DNA of 64,000 nucleotides from the NCBI GenBank assembly GCA_002205965.3, contig NADL03000028.1, positions 372,001-436,000 on the forward strand, written 5' to 3'. Positions within the stretch are counted from its first letter, which is position 1; every line of letters begins with the position of its first letter. Positions 10,865 through 21,014 of this stretch are shown one piece after another. A program made the position numbers and the translations under genes. This DNA is from Kappaphycus alvarezii (Eukaryota; Rhodophyta; Florideophyceae; Gigartinales; Solieriaceae). The notes under the pieces were generated by a model, which did not search any database, was not told the origin of the DNA, and was given only the letters and a program-made list of their open reading frames with translations.

Positions 10865-12639
10865 TACTACTCTATAGTATTTTGGTTCAAGTGCTTAATT
10901 ACATATATATATTCTATACAGTTTCTGAAATTTCGTCAACAAAAAAATAAATAAATTCATGCTATAAATCATTCTGTTTAAGATTTCATACTCAACTTAA
11001 TATGATTAGCTCAAGGGCGGAAATCGTCAATCGCTGCATCAAAAAAGTTTTCCATTTGATCCAAGAACCAGACGAGAATTCATTTTTGCCGCGTTTTAGC
11101 GTTGGTTTGGGAGACGGCCATGATTCTCCTTTTTTTCCTTGGTTCATGAGCAAATATTTCCATAATCGCCAAAGTAACTGGGATATCGTCAAATACTTTG
11201 ATATCAGGATAGATTTAAATTCCTATTGATAATCAGCTTTCTTGAGATTCTTTTAAATCAATAGTATAAAACGATAAACATAACTATAGATTGGTTAGTT
11301 GTGACCAGTGGCACGTTTATATGAAGTGAAAAACATGATTAAAAAAAAATAATTTGATACTTTAACCATTCGATTTACTCGTTCAGATCACTTACAAAAG
11401 TATCGGATATTTTTTAAACGTATGAAATTATCTACCAACAACGTTGCCGTGGTGGTAGTAACCAATAGGACAAAATAAAATTACTTTTTTCCTAAAGAAG
11501 TTTCCTGATAATGTCATTTTCTATAACTCCAGATCTCAAATTATATTACTATGATTCCCACAATGTGTTAAAGAGAGTCTCGAAAGAGTTTATTCAGCTT
11601 TCTTTTTTAAAGGAGGGCGCATTGAACCAGTTCAATACCTGGTAACTGAGTCCATAATGCGAAAAAATCCAAGTTTTCCACAACGGAAGTGATCAAATCA
11701 CCAAATAACTAAAGCTACAAGATAAAGAAATTATAGATACTGCTCGAGTATGACCTGCTTTTTCCGATATCGCAAATTTCACATGAGTCGATTAAGTCTG
11801 AAAAGTAGTTTTACTTTCATACCATATAAAATTTCTCTGTAAAAATAATATCATTTTATCGAAATTTGGTGACCTTAAATTTTCTCACCTCATCAATTCT
11901 TTTACTGTCTCTGTCAAAGATCTATTTTTTGTTGCACTTTTATTTGGAAAAAAATATTGGTAGAAAGGAAATATCAGTAGAGTCAGAAGATTTTAAAAAT
12001 ATATTTCCGAGTATATAAAGATAGTGAGCATGACCCACCAATGCTACAGAATGTATTTAATTATTTCAGATTTTGACTCAATATAGTCCTACGCCATATG
12101 AATAATATTTTTCTTATTGTAAAGTTTCTTCCAATAACCCACTGCGATGATCCCGTAGAATTTCGGCCTTGAAGGAAATCCCGGGGAGATTTTGGGCCCA
12201 TAGCTATTTAAATTTGGGTAAAAAGATCCAAGAATAAACAGTTCCAACTTTAATAATAGGTAATTGCTTGAATGGCTCAAATAAAAGTATGAAGAAAACA
12301 CCAATTTAACAATAGATGATGGATGGAGATAGTTTACAGCTGGAACGATGTAAATATATTTTCTACCAACTTAAGACTGTATATTCTCTAGACCAGAGTA
12401 AATCTGCTACCAAAAGTCAGGCAACAATTCAATAATTTGGGTAGATATAATTCAGAGCTGGCAATAATTGTTACATTATTTTCCTGGTAGGCATTATTCT
12501 AGATCATAATTTTGTTAACAATAGAAATACAATAATTATATCCAGTAACCGTAAAATACCAAGTGCAGGAAATCGAAAATAGTCTACCTGATATGTCAAA
12601 AAATAGGGCCAAAATAAAAGGATGAAAATATTCCTCGAT
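10865..12639. other. AT-rich intergenic, nothing recognised
   Basis: No convincing gene or repeat. Short overlapping frames near 11.0-11.2 kb occur on both strands without recognisable motifs. Confidence 0.35.
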
Positions 12640-13440
12640 GATTTAGGATAAATATAAAGGGGAAACATTGGGGTGTTTTAATGATTGAAAAATAGCGTAG
12701 CCTACATTCCAAAGCGCCTCAAGTAATTGGTACAAGTGGTCGGTGTGGAACCAAGAAACGGAATCAATCCGGTTCAAAGTCGCTAGAAGACTGGCTCGAG
12801 GCCAGCCAGCAGGCAGTCCGCGTTGGACTTGGCAGCGGCCACAGCGTACCTTTGCATGAATATCCTCGAACCTTCCCGTACGATTCCATGGCCCTGACTG
12901 CAACGCTTCTTGCCACCTCGGTTATCACTGCTTATGCGTCTGGATGCAAACTACCGAGAGTGGATATGGGCACGGGGACGAGTCTGCCTCGAGAGGAAGT
13001 AGCAATGAAGGGTTGATACTTCTGTGCTTCGCCGCTCGGGCTGCGGTTAATGGGAGATCAAACAGATTGAACGTGTTGACTCTCCTGTTCGATGGCGCGA
13101 GGGATTGACAAAGATGATGTCGAAGAAGTCAATCCCCCTACAGCCTCCCATTGCCCGAATATCCCGTCTCGCGCGGTGGAGGACCTCTAGCGTCTCTACG
13201 ACCGATGACGGGCGGTTCTGGCCAGGTCCCTCGCCAAAAGACTCACTTGCCGGTCGTGACGAATGCTCCTGTAAGGGCCGTGCAGGCAGTAGAGGAGGTG
13301 GGCACCATAGGCGTCCAACAAGTGAGGGCAATTTGGTCTTGGGCATGGTTTGCAAGGAGCAAACAGCGGGACTTGGCAGTGTTATCGGAGCCACTGGGAA
13401 AATTGCTGGGCCTCGATGTGCGTTTGTAGTCCGGGAATAT
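12640..13440 (-). mobile_element. RLE-type LINE fragment (copy a)
   Basis: The 3' part of a non-LTR retrotransposon with a restriction-enzyme-like endonuclease. On the minus strand one reads CPRPNCP...H...YC (zinc-binding cysteine/histidine cluster), RHDRQVSLLA, then RRDIRAMGGC with DFFDIIFVNP, equivalent to the PD...D endonuclease core of copy b. A C-terminal block RGRLVPVPISTLG is also shared with copy b. The copy is 5'-truncated and carries stops and frame changes. It ends in the same tail module (TTAAAACACCCCAATG...) as the other copies. Confidence 0.72.
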
Positions 13441-13519
13441 ATATAAAGTGTAGGCCTCGAATGAGAACATTACACCACAATTTAGTATCACTGCATGAAC
13501 CGTTGACGTTTCTGTTGCC

Positions 13520-13790
13520 CACCCCTCCGCTCGCCGCCACATTTGCCAAGTACGGTTACCGCAGGCACTGCCGTGACACTCGCAGAGCGCGAGAAACATC
13601 GTCATTATGGCGGTTACTGCGACCAAATCGATATCGTCCTCTTCCCTGTCGGGATTGATTTCTATGGCGCCTTTGGCGATGACGCCAGGGTTGCCGACTT
13701 GCTTCCTTCGCTGCTTCCCGTCGCGGTTCCTCCCCTCAACAGGAGCTTCGCGAATTTGATACCTGTCTCGCGTTTAGTCTCCAAGTGATG
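13520..13790 (+). mobile_element. RLE-type LINE fragment, second subfamily, C-terminal end
   Basis: The plus-strand frame with AEREKHRHYGGYCDQIDIV and GIDFYGAFG aligns with the minus-strand frame at 42.77-43.03 kb (SERSEHSLYGEVCRF, GIGIYVALG). That second copy continues upstream into an RLE zinc/RHN block. The pattern (K/E-H-x-x-Y, then a hydrophobic stretch ending in a Gly-rich turn) matches the C-terminal end of RLE LINE proteins. It lies head-on against copy a. Confidence 0.55.
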
Positions 13791-15330
13791 CAGGCGCGAC
13801 AGGGTTCCACCCGCCGCCTCCACTCGCCGTTAATTTCTGAATATCCTCCGCACGCTTCTGTGCCATATGTACAACTCGTAAAGATCTACCACCACGCATG
13901 ACCTTGATTCGGACTAGAATACTTGCTCATTTTTCAGATTAATACGCCACATAATTCTTGAAGTCAGTATCCAAAGATACTGGCGTTGGTCTTGGAGCTT
14001 CCGCCCAGCCTTTTCATTTAAACATTTCTGTATCACATCGTCTTTTTAGGTTGTCGATCTTTTTCACCTTTATAAATGTGTGAAGGCGAATAATAGAAGT
14101 GAGCAGTTTAGTTATAAATGACAGTTGAAGCAGAAAATTGCGTTCCTTGTTCGGCTGCATCTGTTGTTTTCGAATATGACCACCACGCTCCTCGAGGAAT
14201 GTTTGAACAGTATGCAGTCCCAGCGTTTTGATCATGGGATATTGTATCGGTAACAGAAGGGGTTTGCCCGCCCCATGGGAAAGGTCCAGCCTCTCTTGGA
14301 GGACTGTCGAGATGGTTGCAGCACGGCTCTCTGTCGGCTGTAGGTGTCACAATGGCAAAGTGATCACAATAGCTGTGACTTTGTGTGTGAAGATTTCCTG
14401 CCTTAGCTTTTACTGACCGTCTCTGTCAGCTTAAAATTACGGTAGTAATTCGAAATGCGTTGAATTTCATAATTGCAGATATTGTAGGGGAGACACTGCT
14501 GCATTCAGTGTATTGCCATCAAGAGAGACTTTGACAAACTTCTCGCATTTCATGAAGACAAGTGACCAGGTGTTCTCACAGGTGACATGCTGTTGCAGAA
14601 TCGAGTGCAAACACAGCGGCTTGTGATCAAAGTTTCAGGTATACACACTCCATCAACGGGGCTCGATAGGAAACGATTGATGGAAACTGCAACGTAATGA
14701 ACGACTGAGAAAGGCCGGTGAGAAGAGTAGAACGCTCTTCACTACGCGATGTAACGCGTTTAGAATACCCGTATTGAATCTCAAGTCTGGCAAAAATCCA
14801 GGAGTGTGTGCAGATAGAGTCGAATCTATCTTTCAAGAGTACACACACTTAAACCTTGCCCGTTCCAGATAGTCAATGAGTAAACTTCATCATCGTCATC
14901 ATCAATGTACAGAGAGTTTGGCAAAATGCGCATGGGATTGACTTTCCAGCGACCAACGAAAAATGTTTGGCTACCAACACTCTATGACTGCGCGATGTGC
15001 GGGACAAAGTCTGAATCCACAGAACCGATTCCCTAAGCATGGCCAATTCCTCAGAAAAAATTCCATATAGTAGTTGTGGCATACGTTCCGACAGAACCCA
15101 TCATTGACATGCCAGCGACCTACACTCGATGTACACATGCGGGCAAGAGTCATTTGCGCACGCAATCCGCTTATGAAACCATCTTCGCATTCCGTACGCC
15201 ACAATTGCCTACTCGTGTACGGATTTGCGCACACTTGTACGTTGGACTGCCAATGCGCAAGTCACGCTCCAACCTGGAGCATCGGATCAACATTTCATAT
15301 TCCTGAATATACTTGACCAGAAATCTACTC
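13791..15330. other. GC-richer mosaic, no gene recognised
   Basis: Overlapping short frames on both strands without family motifs. Probably decayed repeats. GTGTGT/ACACAC-rich spots near 14640 and 14830 flank a 200-bp unit that I cannot assign. Confidence 0.3.
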
Positions 15331-15480
15331 GCCCTCGCTCTCCGCTCAACTGCACGCGTTTAAATAACAACTCACTCAAAACATACCATCCGGACAACTC
15401 GCACTCTCCCTGTTCCCAAACCACCCACTCTCCCACCGTGCGTCCCCAGCTCGTGAACTCCCGCAAGCAGACGCCCCGCA
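15331..15480 (+). promoter_or_regulatory. CT-rich leader upstream of a possible exon
   Basis: A pyrimidine-rich stretch with ACTCACTC, CTCTCCC and CACCCACTC blocks precedes the ATG at 15481. CT-rich leaders are common just upstream of fungal start sites. Inference from composition only. Confidence 0.25.
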
Positions 15481-15594
15481 ATGTACCGACGAGACAACTC
15501 CAAGCCGCCAAGTAAAGTGCCCGCGCCGTCCACGGTCCACTTTCGGGAGCCCGAACGGCTGGAAACGCTCGTGAGCAACGAGCCCGGTGGGGAG
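15481..15594 (+). CDS. Possible first exon of an unrecognised gene
   Basis: An ATG frame of 38 codons (MYRRDNSKPPSKVPAPS... to ...NEPGGE) ends in phase 0 exactly at GAG/GTGAGT, a strong donor. The frame stays open about 30 codons past the donor, so it could also be unspliced. It overlaps, on the other strand, a long frame extending from 15372 to 16070. The two cannot both be coding with confidence. The product is not recognised. Confidence 0.25.
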
Positions 15595-15801
15595 GTGAGT
15601 AAATCGCAAAACAGTCTGTTTGCCAGCTGCATATCCACCAGGACCTGGACGCATAACAGCTTTAATGTCAGGCAGTCTGTATCATGACATTCTATGCCAT
15701 CGAGATAGAACGAATCACCGCACATGTAAGATTCATCCATCGCCTGTTGTGCGGCGGTTTCTTGTCTCTCTGCCCTTCCGTTTAGCATGACGGCGGAAGC
15801 G

Positions 15802-16284
15802 TTATTGACAGCGAGTTGAGCTGCCCTGGACAAGGCATAACGACGTAGGATGACGACTCCCCGTTTGTTTCCCTTGCGCAGATGGGGTCTGAGACGAGAA
15901 CAGGAAAGGACAAGGTGAGTTCCACGGCGGGTTACAGACTGCAGCATAAGTTGGCCGGGGCATAGACCCTGGGATTTGTACGAGAGAGTGCGGGGCTTTG
16001 TAAGCGCTTGGAAAGAAACGGACCTCTGCACGGTGACTGGGTGGGAGTTGAGGTTGATTGTAGGGGTCAAGGGGGGTTAGGTCGCCGTGGTCTTTGACCT
16101 CGATTTGGAATTCGGCATTCCAGTGTGGATCGGAGGCTAGGCCGCATAGTAGGCCTGAATATTTGTCTCGGTTGGAGGAATCTGTGGTGGAGGGAATGAG
16201 CTCCTTGTTGATACGGGAGAAGGGAACTAGGTGGGCGGTTGTGAGGTGAAAGAAGAAAAGGCCTAGAGCGACGACAGCAAACAT
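15802..16284 (-). CDS. Candidate secreted protein, about 160 aa
   Basis: An ATG-initiated frame with a clear N-terminal signal peptide: MFAVVALGLFFFHLTTA, hydrophobic core and small residues before a likely cleavage site. The predicted mature part has few cysteines (GLLCG, VCNPPWNSPC, SLC) and is proline-rich toward its end. The upstream leader is CT-rich. A second minus-strand frame (15372-16070) overlaps the downstream half and contains a cysteine cluster (ESYMCGDSFYLDGIECHDTDC), so an unrecognised intron may switch frames. No known family recognised. A small secreted fungal protein is an inference from the signal peptide, size and repeat-rich surroundings. Confidence 0.42.
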   Translation of the reverse strand: MFAVVALGLFFFHLTTAHLVPFSRINKELIPSTTDSSNRDKYSGLLCGLASDPHWNAEFQIEVKDHGDLTPLDPYNQPQLPPSHRAEVRFFPSAYKAPHSLVQIPGSMPRPTYAAVCNPPWNSPCPFLFSSQTPSAQGKQTGSRHPTSLCLVQGSSTRCQ

Positions 16285-16374
16285 GTTGCTCCAAATGGTG
16301 AAGGTGAGGAGCGGAGAAGAGGCATGCGGTGTGCAATTTGTAGTTGCAGATTGTTAGAGTGGAGAAGATGCACG

Positions 16375-16445
16375 CACAGTGAAAGGGAGAAAACTCTGGG
16401 TGCTATCCTCTTGCAAGATATATTCGATGTATCCCAGACAAGAAA
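16375..16445 (-). repeat. LINE-tail-like module
   Basis: On the minus strand, GGATACATCGAATATATCTT then CACCCAGAG...TTTTCTCCC matches the tail module seen after the LINE copies (GGATATATCTTCC..., AAAACACCCAAAC, TTTCCC). It lies about 90 bases upstream of the secreted-protein ATG. Confidence 0.45.
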
Positions 16446-17762
16446 GCAGTGTCGAAAGGTTGGGAATGCTTTGCATGCAGAGGCTCATGGAGCGGCAACG
16501 AGATATGTTGACTACAAGGATAAAGGTTGTATTCGATCCTGAGACTAGATCGAGCGGTTGTTGATTGGCACTCGGCAGGAATGTGGCAGCAAGGAGGGAT
16601 CTTTCGCACCCTCACGCCTGGGAATTGCATGTGCCGCATGACGCAATGAACATCAAGGAAAGTCGACAATGCTCTTTATGTATGGAAACCGGCGATAACA
16701 GCATGATGTGACCCACCTCTGGTGAGAAAATCTTTACTCATTACCTACCTTAAGTAATAAGTAATGAGTAGTCGAGATGAGCGCATTTGACTTTTCTTCC
16801 GCCCCGAATAAAAACTTGGAGACATACATGTAATTGTGGCATTTCGTAAGTTAGGGTTGGAATTCCCGGCGTCGGTTAACCGCCAAAAATGCGCACAGAG
16901 TCCTCAATATTCTCCAGCCACTGTTCGATATAAATTGACAAGCAACCGGAGTCGTCCTAATTCTCCGGGGGTAAGCGCTTGCTTCCCTTTCGATCTCGCC
17001 GGCCCTACCCTTTTCCAACCGTCTCGGATCTACCGCTACCCTATTCCTTACAGCACTGCTTACAGCCGGGCTATCCTCACTACCTCTACCACTCGCGCAA
17101 CCGAACCGGGTACTAACCGTCTCTTTACCTCTCTCCCCGCACCGGTTCCCCACAGTAATACAGTATGTATGGCCACAAAGCACACACACCGACGCTAAAT
17201 TTTGATTAAAATTGACAGGGCATACAGTTTACAATACATCAGGCCCAGGCCATTTCGGCTCTTCCCTTTCCCCCGCCTCCGCCACCCACCACACTCTCAC
17301 GCCTTCATTCTCCGTCCTCCCGACTCGCCTCCGACAAGTACGGTGCTGTATACACAGCCATCTTGTAATGCAGTACACCCATATCTCTCTCAATGCTTTG
17401 GACTGCAGTGTCCACCAACCCGACAACATAGCCCTGCTAGTCATGTGAATAAATAATTGTTCATCACACCACACCACACCGCACGTGTATTCCCTTCAAC
17501 TTGTCGAACTGAGGAATGATTTGGCCAAACAGTCGGGACCGACAAGGAGGCATTGTGTACAACTCCCACTGCTCCGTTCGTCCTCTTGGAAAAGCGATCC
17601 ACGATTCCATCACCCGCATCAAATCTGCATGACCATTCTGTACATTCCCTACAAAACTGTCCCCGATCCACGAGCCCCTCATGCCACAATTCTTGCTGCC
17701 GCAAAGACTTTTACAGAATCTTGACAGCCACTCCGCCTACATCTCCGTAATAGGGGGAATGC
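16446..17762. other. Pyrimidine-rich region, no gene assigned
   Basis: The plus strand is unusually CT-rich, especially 16980-17340. Frames at 16836-17198 and 17202-17456 are long but proline/serine-rich and lack convincing starts, and each has an equally long antisense frame, so I do not call them genes. The segment may hold leaders or decayed copies of CT-rich genes. Confidence 0.35.
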
Positions 17763-18091
17763 TTGGGTCATTTTAATGTATGGAAGAAGGGGTCGGTTTT
17801 ATCCACGCCGCTAGTGCGTCGTGCGAGAAAAGGAGGGAAAACGTTTGGGTGTTTTACAGTTGGAAGATATTTCCGACCTATCCCATGGTTTTCCAGACAA
17901 CCGCAATCGACTCAAAAAGGGTATACCTACAGCGTAATGGGGAAGGAACTACGCTTCCTAAAATGCTACCTTCCGGCCAGCCATCAAGCAGGCCGCATTG
18001 GACATGACGGCTGTTGCAGCGTGCCTTTGCATCAACACCCCCGAACCTTTCCGTACGTCTCCAGTGCCTCACATCCACGTTTCTTGCCACG

Positions 18092-18628
18092 TCATTTAGC
18101 ACTGCACATGCATCCGGGTGCCAACCTCCAAGAGTGGAGATTGGCACAGGCACGAGCCTGCCTCTGGTGGAGGTCGCGATAAAGGATTGATATCTTCTCT
18201 GCTTTGCATTTCGCGCCGCATTCAGAGAGGACATTGGGTTGAAGGCCCTTACTCTTTCTGTTGGAGGGAGCGAGGGGATTCACGAAGGTAACATCAAAAA
18301 AGTCGGTCCCTCCGCTGCTTCCCATTGCCTGGATGTCTGGTCTCGTGCGGTGGAGACCATGGCGTGGCTCTACAACAGGATGACGAGCAGCTCTTGCCAG
18401 GTCTTTCGCGAGAAGGGTTACTTGGCGATCGTGTCGGTTGATCCTTTGGGCTCCATGCAAGCAGTGCATCAGATGATCGCCATGTACATCGAGTGTGTCC
18501 GGGCAATTCCTTCTCGGGCATGGCGTGCCAGGGTGAAAAAGTGGGACTTGACAGTAGTATTGAAGCCACACCGAGAATTCTCGAGGGTCAATGCTTGTCT
18601 GTAGTCCGGGGCATGGGGGACAATACAC
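18092..18628 (-). pseudogene. RLE endonuclease domain of LINE copy b
   Basis: A 178-codon frame. Cys37, Cys42, His52/His55 and Cys56 form the CCHC-type zinc cluster (CPRRNC...GDHLMHC). RHD follows at 65-67. The catalytic signature is P97-D98 followed by D112, spacing PD-X13-D, within RPDIQAMGSSGGTDFFD. This is the standard RLE endonuclease arrangement used to nick target DNA for target-primed reverse transcription. The block LVPVPISTLGGW that should follow is in a different frame, so the copy is no longer intact. Confidence 0.78.
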
Positions 18629-18845
18629 CCATTCCTTGGCTCCGGGAGGGCCATAGACGCGCGAAACGCCTGCCTCCTCGAATCCCCAAGAGGAATTCGT
18701 TCTTGCACTGCTTCATGGATTGCGTCCGTCAGCGTCTTTTGCGATGGTGTTTTTTGCGAGCAAATTACGCTGAACGGGATAATCCTAGACGGCAGGCAAG
18801 AGGTCGACCATCTCCGATGGGCATCTGCAGCTGCTTCGTATGTTC

Positions 18846-19135
18846 CTAGTTCCTTAATAGGCGTTGGGAGCAAGGTCTTGCAAAGCTTGCTAGATGATGA
18901 GCTAGAAGCCAAGAACGCCGCAGCCGCGATGTTCTTCGCGGAGGTGAGTCCGATCCCAAGAGATGGTTTTTTCTTGTCCTTGGTGTGACCGGCAGCTGGA
19001 GTTCTCGGAATACTTCCGAATCCAGTACTCCCCCTGCCAATTTTCGAACACAGTCCCCATCATCCTGTCGAACTCTTCCGCTCCTTCTCCAGTGCAAGAC
19101 GGGGGCACTACCCGCAACAAATACCTACTTTGCAA
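18846..19135 (-). pseudogene. Reverse transcriptase thumb region of LINE copy b
   Basis: Contains SRYLLRVVPPSCTG then EEFDRMMGTV, matching the end of non-LTR reverse transcriptases of RLE elements (YLLRV-P-P, then E-F-D). A following GLTSA..AAAAFLASSSSS block in a neighbouring frame corresponds to the GLGLRSA..AAFLAS motif. The upstream catalytic palm is missing because of 5' truncation near 19.2 kb. Confidence 0.65.
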
Positions 19136-19210
19136 ACGCCAAAACAGTTGCGCAGTAGCTGGAATGCCACTTGCCTATTCCCAAGGTCAGCAATGGTCGG
19201 GAAAAGTCGT

Positions 19211-20100
19211 TACTGATGGGTAACACTAAATAAAATTCCTTGCACGGCCGGCTCAATACCAGCGAGCAGGCATGCCGCATCAGAAAAGACGGCTGCGGCA
19301 GCGTGCCTCTGGGTAACCACCACTCTAACCTTCCCATAGATCTCCATCGCTCGAACGGCCACGTTCCGCGCGACATCGGTTAGCAGCCTAGAAACGTCGT
19401 ATTAGGGGTGGGACAATGTGGCGAGTATGACGGCGGGGATCAGGAATTATTTTGCGGAAGCGTGCAAAGCGCCCGGGCCTCTAGCCTGGCAAGCTTGGAC
19501 GGGACCTGTGTATGTGTTTCGGCCAAGCAGTGGCGGAACTTCGTGGGTATATGCGCCATGACAGGGGTGTAAGTGGTGCAAGTTTGCCCCATAGAGGGTA
19601 ACGCCTGCACGGGGAGTCCCGAAGGGTTGGGGGTGTCCCGCTGAGTTACGGGGCCATGTGGGATTCGGGGTTGGCTCCGGTGGGGCGGGAACGTCTTGCA
19701 TTTGGACAGCTGCGATGGCCGAGTGACGGGCTGCCTTCTGCAGGTCTTGGGATTGGAGGACGACTTGACGATCGTGTCGTCGGACTCGGTGCCCACCATG
19801 CAGTCAGTGCATGAGGTGATCCCCGTAGCAGTTGAGGACCTCAGGGCAGTTTTTGTGTGGGCACGGCGTGTCTGGGGCAAAGAGCGGGATTTGGAGGTAG
19901 TACTGCAGCCAAACTGAGAACTCAAGGGCGTCAATACTGGTCTTGAGGCTGGGGCATGGAGCACAATAGACCCATTCCATTGCGCCTGGAAGGCCCATAG
20001 AAGCCCGGAAAGCTTGCCTTCGTTGGTCAAAAGCAACTAAGGAGCTCACAGAAATATTTCTGTTCCCAGCAGTTATGCGTACGAACATTCACTCGTCAGA
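19211..20100 (-). mobile_element. RLE-type LINE fragment (copy c)
   Basis: Begins at about 20088 with RRQAFRASMGLPGAMEWVYC, continues EFSVWLQYYLQIPLF and CPHKNCPEVLNCYGDHLMH (zinc cluster), and ends near 19.2 kb with a block like NDVARNVAVRAMEIYGKVR, shared with copies a and b. The catalytic PD...D stretch is not found; about 350 bp of unrelated GC-rich sequence lies in its place (19440-19790). Orientation is the same as copy b, so c and b lie head to tail. Confidence 0.7.
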
Positions 20101-20440
20101 TTCCTGCTCCAGTGAATACCGGTGGCACTCTATTACGGACAAAATGAGGGAAAGAATAGATTTATGGAACGCGGGGCACTTCAGAACACTATGGGCGCAA
20201 GAACTCGACCAGCCCAAACACCGCACGGCACGAGCTCGTTCCACTTCGGACCAGCAACAGGTCAATGTAGAAAGGGCGACAAAACTGGCCAAAGAAGGTG
20301 CGTACGGAAAGTTCCTTCCCCATTACTGTGTCGGTATGCCCTTTTTGAGTTGATTGCGGTTGTCTTGAAAACCATGGGATAGACCGGATATATCTTCCAA
20401 GAGTAAAACACCCAAACCTTTCCCCTTGGTCAAAAGTGGC
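20075..20440 (+). mobile_element. RLE-type LINE fragment (copy d), opposite orientation
   Basis: The plus-strand frame reads MRERIDLWNAGHFRTLWAQE, then QQQVNVERATKLAKEGAYGK. This is the region before the reverse transcriptase of RLE LINEs, where LW-G-x-x-x-LW and R-A-x-x-L-A-x-E-G are recurrent. It then jumps directly to the terminal tail (AAAACCATGGGATAG, ATATCTTCC, AAAACACCCAAAC). The reverse transcriptase and endonuclease are deleted, leaving both ends of an element. It abuts copy c tail-out. Confidence 0.65.
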
Positions 20441-20777
20441 AATGAAATGGATCCTTGAGCATTGTGGTTTTTCTCTTTCGGTCGGCGGTCCAGGTACTCG
20501 CGGAGATATCAGCGAAGTCAATGAGTGCTTCGGTAAGGGACAGGGAATCGTTCTGGTCTAAGAAAAAGATAGGAATTGCCTTGGTGCTGCGACAGTAGAC
20601 CCAATTGGCATCGTTCGTGGGCGCGACGTTGCTGTGTCTGTCTATCAGTACTGTTTGAAAGCGGGGCAACATTGCCTTCGCCTCCGCGAGTTGTAACGGC
20701 TCTTGCAAGACCTTGGCGCTGGATTTGAGATGAAAAAATGCCCAAATCTGATTGTGCGACTTGGGACGAGAATCCAT
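20430..20777 (-). CDS. Orphan ORF, 115 codons
   Basis: An ATG-initiated frame (MDSRPKSHNQIWAFFHLKSS...) overlapping the tail of LINE copy d on the other strand. No signal peptide, no recognised motif. The upstream frame at 20645-20848 (KINLARPIGKIAEWILVPS) may belong to the same decayed gene. It lies just beyond the 3' end of the copia element, so it could also fall in that element's LTR. Low confidence that it is a functional gene. Confidence 0.22.
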   Translation of the reverse strand: MDSRPKSHNQIWAFFHLKSSAKVLQEPLQLAEAKAMLPRFQTVLIDRHSNVAPTNDANWVYCRSTKAIPIFFLDQNDSLSLTEALIDFADISASTWTADRKRKTTMLKDPFHCHF

Positions 20778-21014
20778 TCCGCTATCTTGCCAATAGGGCG
20801 AGCGAGGTTTATCTTTTCTATCTTTTTTAGCATCGTACCGTTAATCACACAGTCTTTGTAGATGCTGATAGGATTCTTATCATTGACAGCGAAGAAAAAA
20901 TACTTTGATCTTGAGTGAGGTTTTTCTTCTCAAGTGTTGTGGAATGGAGGCAAATAAGCCCCAGAAAGAAAATCTTCGCCTTATCTTTTATCACGCAAAG
21001 AGTAATCCTTCGAA

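Larger units (their letters stand above)
17763..19210 (-). mobile_element. RLE-type LINE fragment (copy b)
   Basis: The best-preserved LINE copy. From its 5' side on the minus strand: end of the reverse transcriptase and thumb (SRYLLRVVPPS, EEFDRMMG, AAAAFLASSSSS), a QKTLTDAI linker, RRQAFRASMALPEPRNG, the endonuclease domain, the RGRLVPVPISTLGGWHPDA block, and a short tail module (ACCATGGGATAG, ATATCTTCC, AAAACACCCAAACG). The catalytic reverse transcriptase half is absent, a typical 5' truncation. Several stops and frame changes. R2-like and related RLE clades share this architecture; the exact clade is not determined. Confidence 0.8.

Noticed and set aside
16836-17456. Plus-strand frames of 120 and 84 codons
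   Set aside because: Proline/serine-rich composition from a CT-rich tract, no good start codon, and equally long antisense frames.
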